From positions 1 to 64,000 of the forward strand of contig NZ_OPYL01000002.1 in assembly GCF_900343125.1 (NCBI RefSeq): a stretch of 64,000 bases of DNA, given 5' to 3'. The stretch is from Dysgonomonas sp. Marseille-P4361. Its GTDB lineage: Bacteria; Bacteroidota; Bacteroidia; Bacteroidales; Dysgonomonadaceae. The notes beneath the pieces are model-generated. The model was not told where the DNA came from. It did no database searches and was given only the letters and a program-made list of their open reading frames with translations. The position numbers and the translations under genes are program-made. Shown piece by piece: positions 17,622 to 25,504 of the stretch (position 1 is the first letter of the stretch; every line of letters starts with the position of its first letter).

Positions 17622-19292
17622 ATGGATGCCTTTCTAATCTATTCATTAAAGCTGGCTGTTTTTCTCACAGTCCTTTACATCTGTGTCAAAGCTTTCTTGT
17701 CTCGCGAAACGTTCTTTAGTTTCAATCGCTGGGTATTACTACTTGGTGTAGGAGTTTGCTTGTTGTTGCCTTTGTTGAAAGTGACAGTAAGTGAAAAACT
17801 GGCTGCTCTCTTGCCTAGCGCTCTTGTCGAAAAATATTTCGCAGAAGAGGCTCAAGAAGAAGCGATTGCAGATTCTTATGCCTACTCCGAAACAATAACT
17901 ACAGAGTACATGGCAGATGTTGCAGAGACTTCGTTAGTAGATATTAGCCTTAGTCAGGTGTTGCTGATTATTTACCTTGTTGGTCTTTTTGTAAATCTGT
18001 TTCTGCTGGGTCGATCAGCTTATCTGATGTTTCGCTTAATAAGAACTAACCCCAAGCAAGATTATAAAGGATATAAATTAGTCCTGGTCAAGGATCGCAT
18101 AGTGCCATTTAGTTGGGGACAGTATATTGTTATTTCTGTTAGTGATTTTAAAGACAATCCGGATGAAATTTTGACACACGAAATCGCGCATATCGCGCAT
18201 CGTCACTCGTTGGATATAATTTTCATGGAATGTGTGCTGTTGTTGCAATGGTTCAATCCTGCTGCATGGCTTCTGAAAAGAGAATTGAAAGATATGCACG
18301 AATATCAGGCCGATATGAGTGTTTTAGAATCTGGTATCGATACAACCAAATATCAACTATTATTAGTGAAAAAAGCCGTTGGCGCAAGCTCCTACACTCT
18401 AGCCAACAGCTTCAATCACAGTAAAATTAAAAAGCGAATTACTATGATGTTAAAAGAAAAATCAAGCAAATGGGCACGGTTGAAGCTCTTATTGTTGCTC
18501 CCGTTAGGCGCACTCACAGTGTTTGCCTTTGCCCGTCCCGAAGCGAATGAACTAGCAAGCTCATCCGCTGATTACGAAAGTACAATTAATTTTGAAGAAA
18601 ACGAAATTGTACAATCTCAGATGCAAAATGATAATTCCGAAAAGGGAATGGTGGTATACATAAATACAGAGAATAAAAGAAACCTACTTTACTATCCGAT
18701 AGCCTATGATGAGGCTAAAGAAGGCGAAAAGCCAATGCATGACAAATTTGTGAAATACATGGTGGGCAATAAAGTATATACACGTGAAGGTTTTGAAGAA
18801 TTGATAAAAGGGAAAATGTATTTCAAAACAGAGACAAATATAAAGTCGAAAGATAATGTTGTTCTCGAATTTCATTGTATCACTCAGAAAAGCTTGAAAA
18901 CTCCTGTTTTGTGTATGGTGAAAATAGAAGATGAGACTCCATTTATCCCTCCGGCATTCACAAAGGATATGGAACCAATACTTACCTACGAAATAACAAT
19001 GAGGAATAAAGATAATAAACCAAATAATTCCGAAAAGAAAATCGTTAAGTTTACTCGTGTGGGAAGTGACGGAGAGGTGCTATTTACCTATCCCGCATTT
19101 TATGACGAATCAAAAGAGGGAGAGGCTCCTAAACCGGACGATTTTGTAAAGTATGTAGTAAAAGGCAAAGAATATACCCGAAATGAGTTTGAAAAACTAG
19201 TTAATGATAAAGAATTTATCGAAAATAAAGAGGATATTAATCCCACTGAAAAGGATATTCTAGAATTTCATTGTATTACGCAAAAAGCTTGA
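17622..19292 (+). CDS. M56 (BlaR1/MecR1-like) membrane metallopeptidase, C-terminus cut by a frameshift
   Basis: 556 residues as read. N-terminal membrane helices lie at about 4-24, 37-55 and 111-133, with a further one near 285-303. The cytoplasmic zinc-peptidase motif HEIAH (His186, Glu187, His190) is followed by a downstream Glu-containing DMHEYQADM segment. This is the sensor protease partner of BlaI. The extracytoplasmic part is not a penicillin-binding domain. Instead it carries two copies (about 340-440 and 455-556) of a domain with the shared segments FVKYxVxxKxYTRExFEELI and LEFHCITQK. The second copy stops at TGA 19290-19292, because one A is missing from the run at 19282-19286 compared with copy one. 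The displaced rest is listed separately. The peptidase part is intact. Confidence 0.85.
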   Translation: MDAFLIYSLKLAVFLTVLYICVKAFLSRETFFSFNRWVLLLGVGVCLLLPLLKVTVSEKLAALLPSALVEKYFAEEAQEEAIADSYAYSETITTEYMADVAETSLVDISLSQVLLIIYLVGLFVNLFLLGRSAYLMFRLIRTNPKQDYKGYKLVLVKDRIVPFSWGQYIVISVSDFKDNPDEILTHEIAHIAHRHSLDIIFMECVLLLQWFNPAAWLLKRELKDMHEYQADMSVLESGIDTTKYQLLLVKKAVGASSYTLANSFNHSKIKKRITMMLKEKSSKWARLKLLLLLPLGALTVFAFARPEANELASSSADYESTINFEENEIVQSQMQNDNSEKGMVVYINTENKRNLLYYPIAYDEAKEGEKPMHDKFVKYMVGNKVYTREGFEELIKGKMYFKTETNIKSKDNVVLEFHCITQKSLKTPVLCMVKIEDETPFIPPAFTKDMEPILTYEITMRNKDNKPNNSEKKIVKFTRVGSDGEVLFTYPAFYDESKEGEAPKPDDFVKYVVKGKEYTRNEFEKLVNDKEFIENKEDINPTEKDILEFHCITQKA

Positions 19293-19555
19293 AAACCCCA
19301 ACTTGGTATATGGTGAAAATAGGAGAGGGGAAAGATTGGAGAAATGCACTAAAAGAAGGAGGTACGGGAAATAGATTAGAGTTAATGTCTCCAGCAAAGC
19401 AAGATGATGAGTCCTATGAAATGACAAGTATACCTGTTGAATCGTATCCGGTGCCAACGAAATCTGCAAAGCAATCGGGCAAGAATGATGAGCACTATGA
19501 AATGACAAGTATACCTATAACTTCTTCACCTCAAAAAGCGACAGATAAAAAATAG
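19293..19555 (+). pseudogene. Displaced C-terminal tail of the M56 protein
   Basis: In the frame reached by adding one A to the run at 19282-19286, translation continues after CITQK as SLKTPTWYMVKIGEGK, matching SLKTPVLCMVKIEDE of the first domain copy. It runs to 19555. The tail also holds two copies of a DExYEMTSIP segment near its end. It has no plausible independent function. It would be part of a protein about 88 residues longer if slippage or a sequencing error explains the missing base. Confidence 0.75.
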
Positions 19556-19572
19556 AGTTATTAATAAGGGGA

Positions 19573-19598
19573 GGCAGCCAATTAACGGTTGCCTTTTC
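19573..19598 (+). terminator. Terminator after the BlaI-M56 pair
   Basis: GGCAGCC (19573-19579) with GGTTGCC (19587-19593), then TTTTCT. It differs from the porN terminator at 17130 by a single base over the hairpin. It overlaps the end of the convergent lipoprotein gene at 19582. Confidence 0.75.
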
Positions 19599-19992
19599 TA
19601 TTGTTATATTCATATACAGCATCCAGCCAGATCTTTCGCGGATCTTCTATGAGTTGTGAGTCGATGAAATTATTCATTTCCTCATAATTCTTCTTCATCA
19701 GCGTATAGTATTCTGCGGGAAAGCCTTGTTTTACAAAATCATCCTCCGAAATTGTCAGACAGAAGTGGTTGTTTTCAATCTTTGTATTCTCCGAAACTAT
19801 TCTGTTCAATCTGTCCACAAAGGCTTTTTGTTCGGGAGTTTGCAGGCTGTCGGAGATGAGGTGGATATAGGTGAATTCCTTTTCGTCTTTTATCTCAATA
19901 TCCTTCGCCCTGTCTTTGCTATTGCACGATGGTAGGAATATTGATAGGGTAACTAATATTATGAAAAACGAGCGAAGTCTGTTTTGTTTCAT
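19582..19992 (-). CDS. Small lipoprotein of unknown function
   Basis: 136 residues. Lipoprotein signal ending IFLPSC (Cys23). The mature part is charged and mainly helical (TPEQKAFVDRLNRIVSENTK, YYTLMKKNYEEMNNFIDSQL). I recognise no domain. The last codons (EYNNRKGNR) run through the terminator hairpin of the convergent M56 gene, so the coding end doubles as a terminator stem. It follows the U32 peptidase gene but is separated from it by a terminator (20008-20033). Confidence 0.75.
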   Translation of the reverse strand: MKQNRLRSFFIILVTLSIFLPSCNSKDRAKDIEIKDEKEFTYIHLISDSLQTPEQKAFVDRLNRIVSENTKIENNHFCLTISEDDFVKQGFPAEYYTLMKKNYEEMNNFIDSQLIEDPRKIWLDAVYEYNNRKGNR

Positions 19993-20007
19993 TTACAATC
20001 GGATTAA

Positions 20008-20033
20008 AATAAAAAAAGACTGCAAAAGCAGCC
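20008..20033 (-). terminator. Terminator after the peptidase U32 gene
   Basis: On the minus strand GGCTGC (20028-20033) pairs with GCAGTC (20018-20023) around a TTTT loop, followed by TTTTTTTATTTT. Confidence 0.8.
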
Positions 20034-20045
20034 TTTCTTCTGTGT

Positions 20046-21320
20046 TTATGCTTTCTCTACAAATCGTTTCTTTTTCTCTACAGTCACCATTTTGAAGAGT
20101 TTGTCCGATGGGCGTATCTTCTCATTCACTTTGATGGAGAATTTCTCTCCTTTTACGGTCTCTTGCACCGGTTGTAGATCGACACGAATCTCTTCTACGG
20201 TCTGAAAAACTGCACCCGTAGTTGGGCCGGTGATGACGATTTCGTCACCTACTTTCAGCGTTTGACTTTCCATCAGGAATTCGGCAACACCCAGATTGGA
20301 GAAGTATTTAAGACCTTTGCCGATGTATACCTTGCGTTTTGTAGATCCCGAACCGTAATTGCTCGACCATTCACCCAAGCGTTGTCCCAGATAATAACCA
20401 TCCCAGAAACCACGGTTGAAGACTGTTGCCAGACGTTCGTCCCAAGCTGCAATCTTTTCTTCGCTGAATGTGCCATCGCAATAGGCATGGATAGCTTCTT
20501 TGTAACACTCAACCACAAGACGTACATATTCCGGACCACGGGCACGACCTTCTATCTTAAATACGCGCACCCCTGCATCCATCATCTTGTTCATGAAGTG
20601 GATTGTTTTCAGGTCTTTGGGTGACATGATGTATTCGTTGTCTATCTCTAGCTCTATCTCACTATCTTTGTCTTTTACGATGTAGCCTCTACGGCAAATC
20701 TGATTGCAAGCGCCACGATTGGCAGATATATCTTTCTCGTGAAGGCTGAGGTAGCATTTACCCGAAACGGCCATGCATAAAGCACCATGAGCAAACATCT
20801 CGATGCGGATCAATTCACCGCTAGGACCTTTTATCTGTTGTTCTACTATATCGTTGTAAATAGCAGCTACCTGATCGAGGTTAAGCTCGCGAGCCAAAAC
20901 AACCACATCGGCAAACTGTCCGTAAAACTTAAGCGATTCGGTATTTGTAATATTCAGCTGAGTAGAAAGGTGGACTTCTACGCCAATGCTACGTGCATAC
21001 ATCATCACCGCCACATCGGCAGCAATAATAGCCGATAGCTCGGCTTCTTTTGCCGCATTCACTATCTGATGCATCAACGAAATATCGTTGTCGTAAATGA
21101 TCGTGTTGACCGTCAAATAGCTTTTTAGTCCGTTTTCTTTACAGATGGATGCGATGTTCTTAAGGTCGTCAATCGTAAAGTTGTTTGACGAACGGGCACG
21201 CATATTCAATCCCTCTATGCCAAAATAGATAGAGTCGGCACCACCTTGTATGGCTGCAGCCAGCGAATCGTAAGACCCTACCGGAGCCATTATCTCAAAT
21301 TCTGATATAGTATGTTTCAT
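20046..21320 (-). CDS. Peptidase U32 family protein (TrhP/YegQ-like tRNA hydroxylation factor)
   Basis: 424 residues. Opens IMAPVGSYDSLAAAIQGGADSIYFG, the start of the U32 barrel. It has the conserved stretch EMFAHGALCMAVSGKCYLS, GACNQICRRGY (cysteines proposed to bind an iron-sulfur cluster in the family) and FKIEGRARGPEYV. A C-terminal beta-barrel domain follows from about residue 335. In E. coli the related TrhP makes 5-hydroxyuridine in tRNA, and most U32 proteins are no longer thought to be peptidases. I infer the same role from similarity. It is transcribed from its own promoter (21357-21388). Confidence 0.85.
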   Translation of the reverse strand: MKHTISEFEIMAPVGSYDSLAAAIQGGADSIYFGIEGLNMRARSSNNFTIDDLKNIASICKENGLKSYLTVNTIIYDNDISLMHQIVNAAKEAELSAIIAADVAVMMYARSIGVEVHLSTQLNITNTESLKFYGQFADVVVLARELNLDQVAAIYNDIVEQQIKGPSGELIRIEMFAHGALCMAVSGKCYLSLHEKDISANRGACNQICRRGYIVKDKDSEIELEIDNEYIMSPKDLKTIHFMNKMMDAGVRVFKIEGRARGPEYVRLVVECYKEAIHAYCDGTFSEEKIAAWDERLATVFNRGFWDGYYLGQRLGEWSSNYGSGSTKRKVYIGKGLKYFSNLGVAEFLMESQTLKVGDEIVITGPTTGAVFQTVEEIRVDLQPVQETVKGEKFSIKVNEKIRPSDKLFKMVTVEKKKRFVEKA

Positions 21321-21356
21321 TTTTTATTTTCCCGATCGTTGTTTAAAATCGGTGTG

Positions 21357-21388
21357 CAAAATTACCATTTTATAGCGAGAGCCACAAA
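21357..21388 (-). promoter_or_regulatory. Promoter of the peptidase U32 gene
   Basis: On the minus strand TTTG (21385-21388), a 20-base spacer, then TAATTTTG (21357-21364), 37 bases before the ATG. Confidence 0.65.
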
Positions 21389-21432
21389 CAAAATAAATCA
21401 GTCTGAATCTTTATAGATAGAACTTATGATGT

Positions 21433-22596
21433 TTATTCCAAACCCAGAGTCATTTTGCTGAGCTGAATTTCGCTCACATCGCCCGTATGTTTTCCTGCAA
21501 CGTCAGACAGTTTCACAGCCTTAAGAAACTCTGTATCTTTTTTATGCGCTTTAATGTCTGTCAGCTTTATTACCATATTCAGAGCTTTTACACCCACATC
21601 GTTCGAGAAGAAAGTACCTATTCCGTAGGTGTCGTGGATGCGACCGCCAATATGGTCTTTGATCGCCTTGATGGTTTCTATGTTGAGCGAGTCGCTGAAT
21701 ACGATTGTTTTCGAGATTGGCTCTATGCGGTTTTTTTCGTAAAACTCGATTGTTTTATCGGCAAAGCTAAGCGGATCGCCACTGTCGTGACGTACACCAT
21801 CGAAAAGTTTTGCTTGCTTTAGGCTGAACGAGTTGAAGAACGAATCGGTAGTATAAGTGTCGGTAAGTGCAATCCCCAGACTGCCATCGTAGACATCTAC
21901 CCACGCTTCCAGTGCTTTCATATTTGCCGAGCGATAGCCGAACAATGCGCCATGAAACATAAACCATTCGTGAGGCATAGTGCCTATCGGTGTAGTGTCG
22001 TACTTCATAGCGAGGTACATATTGCTTGTCCCTTTGAAGCAATCGCCGGCATTGGTATGCAATGCGCCTATTACAGTGTCTTGTACATCAAACGAGAAGC
22101 GGCGGCGTGTTCCAAACTCAGAGAAGTCTGCTTGCAGATCTTTCAGTGCAATAGCTTTTGCTACAGCTTTTTCTTCCACCAGTTGAGGCTCGGCACCCAT
22201 CATCTTGAAGTATAGTTCAGATATAATAGCCATCAATGGCACTTCCCAAAGGATGGTTCTGTACCAATAACCTTCTATTACGACAGACAAGTCGCCTCCG
22301 TTTTGGGTGATGGTCACCTCTTCGGGGTCGTAGGTGAATCCCATTAGGAAATCGACAAAAACAGGATCGAAGAAATAGCATTTTTTCTTCATGAATTTTT
22401 TCTCCTCTTTCGTCATGCGGAGTTTAGCCATCTGATTCACTTCCTCTCGCATCCGTTCGGCAAATCCTTCGGGAAACTGTGTTCCTCCACGGTTGGTGAA
22501 TGCATATTTTACATAAGCCCAAGGGTAAAGCTTTTGTATGGCAAGCATTACCGAGAACTTGTACATATCGTTGTCTGTAAAGTGTTTTATTATCAT
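21433..22596 (-). CDS. pncB: Nicotinate phosphoribosyltransferase
   Basis: 387 residues. PncB joins nicotinate to PRPP to give nicotinate mononucleotide in NAD salvage. It opens with FTDNDMYKFSVMLAIQKLYP and carries the substrate and phosphohistidine region (TPIGTMPHEWFMFHGALFGY), GTRRRFSFDVQ and VRHDSGDPLSFADK for phosphoribosyl binding. Length and motifs are those of the bacterial type-1 enzyme. It is monocistronic, with the next gene on the same strand far upstream. No consensus promoter is visible before it. Confidence 0.95.
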   Translation of the reverse strand: MIIKHFTDNDMYKFSVMLAIQKLYPWAYVKYAFTNRGGTQFPEGFAERMREEVNQMAKLRMTKEEKKFMKKKCYFFDPVFVDFLMGFTYDPEEVTITQNGGDLSVVIEGYWYRTILWEVPLMAIISELYFKMMGAEPQLVEEKAVAKAIALKDLQADFSEFGTRRRFSFDVQDTVIGALHTNAGDCFKGTSNMYLAMKYDTTPIGTMPHEWFMFHGALFGYRSANMKALEAWVDVYDGSLGIALTDTYTTDSFFNSFSLKQAKLFDGVRHDSGDPLSFADKTIEFYEKNRIEPISKTIVFSDSLNIETIKAIKDHIGGRIHDTYGIGTFFSNDVGVKALNMVIKLTDIKAHKKDTEFLKAVKLSDVAGKHTGDVSEIQLSKMTLGLE

Positions 22597-22610
22597 ATCG
22601 TTTGTCTCTG

Positions 22611-22664
22611 TTTTGTATTATTTATTTAAACGTTGTTTTTTGTATTATTGTTTATTTATACGTT
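22611..22664. repeat. Short imperfect direct repeat upstream of pncB
   Basis: Two head-to-tail copies, 22611-22634 and 22638-22664, share TTTTGTATTATT and TTTATTTAAACGTT or TTTATTTATACGTT. The second copy has three extra bases. They lie in the pncB upstream region. Confidence 0.5.
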
Positions 22665-22684
22665 CATATCTTCTTTGTTTGCTT

Positions 22685-23082
22685 ATTTTGGCATTGCTGT
22701 CTAGTTTATTTTTTATTTTGTCTTGATACAAAACGAAACAAAAAATCAAGGCTATAAGTCTCGCAGACTCACCAGCTGCTCAGATGGCTAAACAAAATAA
22801 ACTTGCCCTAAGGGGCTTCGAACAGAATTTTGTTTTACGCCTCTTTCGCAGGGTGTGTTCCCTGCTGCTACTTAGATGCCGTATCCGCAATGCGACAAAA
22901 CAGAATCCTTGTTAAGCGTCAGTTATCCGTGCATCTGTTTCGCAGGCGGGTACCTGACCGATGCAGGCGGATAAAAAAGCAAATGGGCGATAGCCGTGTA
23001 TTTGCTTTATCCGGCAAGTCGATGACAGGTCGCCGAGGAATGCAGCACTAGCCTTTTGATTCGTTTTGGGCAATGCCAAAAT
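22685..23082. repeat. 398-bp structured intergenic element with long terminal inverted repeats
   Basis: The right end, 23049-23082, is a 34-base sequence whose reverse complement is found at the left end in three blocks: ATTTTGGCATTGC (22685-22697), CAAAACGAA (22729-22737) and TCAAGGCTA (22746-22754), separated by AT-rich insertions. Between the ends are hairpins: AGTCT/AGACT (22757-22769), GCCC/GGGC (22805-22816), GCAGGG/CCCTGC (22848-22865), CAGG/CCTG (22943-22956), and a long one at about 22968-23013 (CGGATAAA...AGCAAAT with ATTTGCTTTATCCG). Two hairpins are preceded by the same TTTCGCAGG (22844, 22938). It is clearly richer in GC than the flanks and has no credible reading frame. It could be a MITE-like element or a large structured RNA; I cannot name a family. 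Confidence 0.7.
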
Positions 23083-23114
23083 GAATGTTAATCCTCCAAA
23101 AAATCAATTAAGAT

Positions 23115-24305
23115 TTAAAGCGCTCTTTTAATCTTATCCAAGTTGCACATGATGTTTGCCGGAGGGCGTTTTGCGTCCAATTCCAGCTTCATGTAATCCA
23201 TATAGGGCGCAATATGGTCAAAAAACTTGTAATATCCAGCACACAGATAATTAATTTTTTCGCCATCGGCTGTAACTGCTATCCTGTTTTTGGGACATTC
23301 GCCATTGCAGGCAAACTTATAGTTGCATTGGTGGCATTGCTGCGATAAGCCTTTCGATTTATCCATGCCAAAGTCGAGTTGCTTGGATGAATACATCATC
23401 TGTGTGAGTGTTTTTTCTCGGATGTTTCCCAATTTATATTCGGGTGAGACGAAATGATCGCAGGCATATACATCGCCGTTAAACTCCATCACTCCTGCAT
23501 GTCCGCAGTTTTCGGCAAAGATGCATGTGCCGGGTTCGACCTTCATCCAGTTGGCAAGTGCGGCATCAAAATACTGGATAAAGTAATTGCCAATATCTTG
23601 TTTTACCCATTCGTTGAAAATGGCGATGAGAAAATCTCCCCATTTTTCGGGCGACACACTCCATTCGGTCACATCTCCGTTCGGATAGCGTTCGACAATG
23701 GGGGCAAACTGAATGAAATGCGAATCAATCTGTTTGAAGAAATTATAAAATTCGAGCGGATAATCGACGTTGTAATTGTTGACTACCCCCATTATGTTGT
23801 ATTCTACTCCATGCTTTCGGAGCAGATCGATGCCATGTATTACTTTGCCAAAAGTAGGCTCTCCGTTATTTGCTTTGCGGTATTTGTCGTGGAAGCGTTG
23901 AGTGCCATCGATGGAAATGCCTATTAGAAAATTGTTTTCTTTAAAGAATCGGCACCACTCGTCTGTCAACAGCGTTCCGTTGGTTTGTAGCGAATTTTCT
24001 ATCTGTCGTCCTCTGCCGTATCGTTGTTGCAGTGCAAGTGCTTTTTTGTAGAAACTGATATCTCGCAATAGGGGTTCTCCTCCATGCCAAGTGAATAATA
24101 CGAGAGCCATGGTTTGCGACTCTAGGTATTGTACGATGAATTTCTCCAGCAGTTCGTCGCTAAGCTTATAGTTGTGCTCTTGTTTGTACAGGTTTTTTGT
24201 ATCTAGGTAATAACAATAAGTACACTTGAGGTTGCAAGCAGCACCTATTGGTTTTAGCATCACATAGAGTGGTTTGGCAAAAGGGGCGATAGTGGTATTG
24301 TTCAT
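23115..24305 (-). CDS. Anaerobic sulfatase-maturating enzyme (radical SAM/SPASM)
   Basis: 396 residues. anSME enzymes use S-adenosylmethionine to oxidise the active-site Cys or Ser of sulfatases to formylglycine in the cytoplasm. The radical SAM cluster motif is Cys24-x3-Cys28-x2-Cys31 in ACNLKCTYCYY. TWHGGEPLL and SLQTNGTLL follow. The SPASM region holds the auxiliary cluster cysteines (GTCIFAENCGHAG, ACDHF, QQCHQCNYKFACNGECPK). It sits 9 bases after the thioredoxin lipoprotein gene (24315-25427), and a serine-type sulfatase lies 2 kb upstream on the same strand. That sulfatase is a natural substrate. Confidence 0.94.
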   Translation of the reverse strand: MNNTTIAPFAKPLYVMLKPIGAACNLKCTYCYYLDTKNLYKQEHNYKLSDELLEKFIVQYLESQTMALVLFTWHGGEPLLRDISFYKKALALQQRYGRGRQIENSLQTNGTLLTDEWCRFFKENNFLIGISIDGTQRFHDKYRKANNGEPTFGKVIHGIDLLRKHGVEYNIMGVVNNYNVDYPLEFYNFFKQIDSHFIQFAPIVERYPNGDVTEWSVSPEKWGDFLIAIFNEWVKQDIGNYFIQYFDAALANWMKVEPGTCIFAENCGHAGVMEFNGDVYACDHFVSPEYKLGNIREKTLTQMMYSSKQLDFGMDKSKGLSQQCHQCNYKFACNGECPKNRIAVTADGEKINYLCAGYYKFFDHIAPYMDYMKLELDAKRPPANIMCNLDKIKRAL

Positions 24306-24314
24306 GTTTTTGAT

Positions 24315-25427
24315 TTAGCTGTTCCTTATCAATTTGTATAGCTTATCCTTATCTTCTTGTTTTCGTATGTCAATTTTTTCGTATGTCAAGTCAGGATATA
24401 CCAAAAATGAGCTAGGTACACTGTATAGCATATATTTTTGTAAGATACCACTTTCTATATTGTAGGAGAAATAGCTTCTCCAAGGAATTTCATATTTTAC
24501 CAGAATCTCATTCCATTTTTCGATGAGATCACTTCTGTCAATAGAAATATAAAGCATGTCTAGTTTGTTGGAAAGATCATTGTATACCTCCTTATAGATG
24601 GGGATGGCAGCATGGCAAGGACCACAGCCTACGGATGAAAAGATAATCAGTTTATATTTGCCGTCATCTTTGACGAAAGGTTCAATGTTTTCGGGGTTGT
24701 CACATCTAGGCAGGTCGAATACTTGAAACTTATCAGTTGACTTGAATGCTTCCATATCTTCGATATAGGAAGCCAATGCTTTCCCGTGACGCGTATTCTT
24801 AGCATCGTCGTCAAGGGTGGCCAAAAGCTTCTTTGACGTTTCTAAATCTAAACTGTAATAGAATTGTACTAGATACTTCATTATAGCAAGTGAATTCGGA
24901 GTAGATTCAATGTACTCGAATATATTCTTTGTAGCTTCTTCTATCGACACCTCATCCCTTATTAATTGAGAATATAAACTTGCCATTTTTTTTGCATTAA
25001 GGTATTCTGTGTCGGAATAATCAGAAGTAAAGAATAGAGCATTGTCTAATGTTTGAAGAAGAGAAGCTTTTACTTTGACAGGCTTCTCGTCGGAAAAAAG
25101 TAGGATATTGGAGACATTATATTTGACAATTTTAGGAGAATCTACAATAGCAATGTTTAGCCAGCCTTTTTCAGGTTGAAAACCAGACAACTCTAAAAGG
25201 GTATAATCTTTGTAGATACTGTCTGATACGTCTATTTTCCAAATGTCATTTTCTTTTTTGAAATATATTTCCTGAGCAGATTGTCCGATAAAATTAGCCT
25301 TGACAGAATCAAAAGCGACATCTCCCAATTCGAAAGACCATATTCTTTCTTTTGGGGATTCTGTACAGGAAAAGTTAATCAATAATGCCATTAGAATGGC
25401 AGATAGTAAGAAATGTGTTTTTTTCAT
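24315..25427 (-). CDS. Thioredoxin-fold (TlpA-like) lipoprotein, second paralogue
   Basis: 370 residues from ATG 25427; an ATG three codons upstream is also possible. Lipoprotein signal ending LLINFSC, a DUF4369-like N-terminal part (ELGDVAFDSVKANFIGQSAQ), a helical middle, and a thioredoxin fold with the redox motif CGPC in FSSVGCGPCHAAIPIYKEVY, then IPWRSYFSY and a cis-Pro region YSVPSSFLVYP. It matches the gene at 4846 in layout. It lies just upstream of, and probably in one transcript with, the anSME gene. A role in the thiol state of exported proteins is possible but not shown. Confidence 0.8.
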   Translation of the reverse strand: MKKTHFLLSAILMALLINFSCTESPKERIWSFELGDVAFDSVKANFIGQSAQEIYFKKENDIWKIDVSDSIYKDYTLLELSGFQPEKGWLNIAIVDSPKIVKYNVSNILLFSDEKPVKVKASLLQTLDNALFFTSDYSDTEYLNAKKMASLYSQLIRDEVSIEEATKNIFEYIESTPNSLAIMKYLVQFYYSLDLETSKKLLATLDDDAKNTRHGKALASYIEDMEAFKSTDKFQVFDLPRCDNPENIEPFVKDDGKYKLIIFSSVGCGPCHAAIPIYKEVYNDLSNKLDMLYISIDRSDLIEKWNEILVKYEIPWRSYFSYNIESGILQKYMLYSVPSSFLVYPDLTYEKIDIRKQEDKDKLYKLIRNS

Positions 25428-25504
25428 GATGGACAATTTTTAGGTTGTTTTTCGTAAAACTACATTTAAATGAATTAAAAAACTTATTTGTCACATTACT
25501 CTTT

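Noticed and set aside
17248-19292. Beta-lactam resistance operon
   Set aside because: Only the BlaI and M56 parts occur; no beta-lactamase and no penicillin-binding sensor domain is encoded.
22830-23051. 73-codon frame inside the structured element
   Set aside because: Composition driven by hairpins, no homologous pattern, and other frames look the same; I treat it as non-coding.
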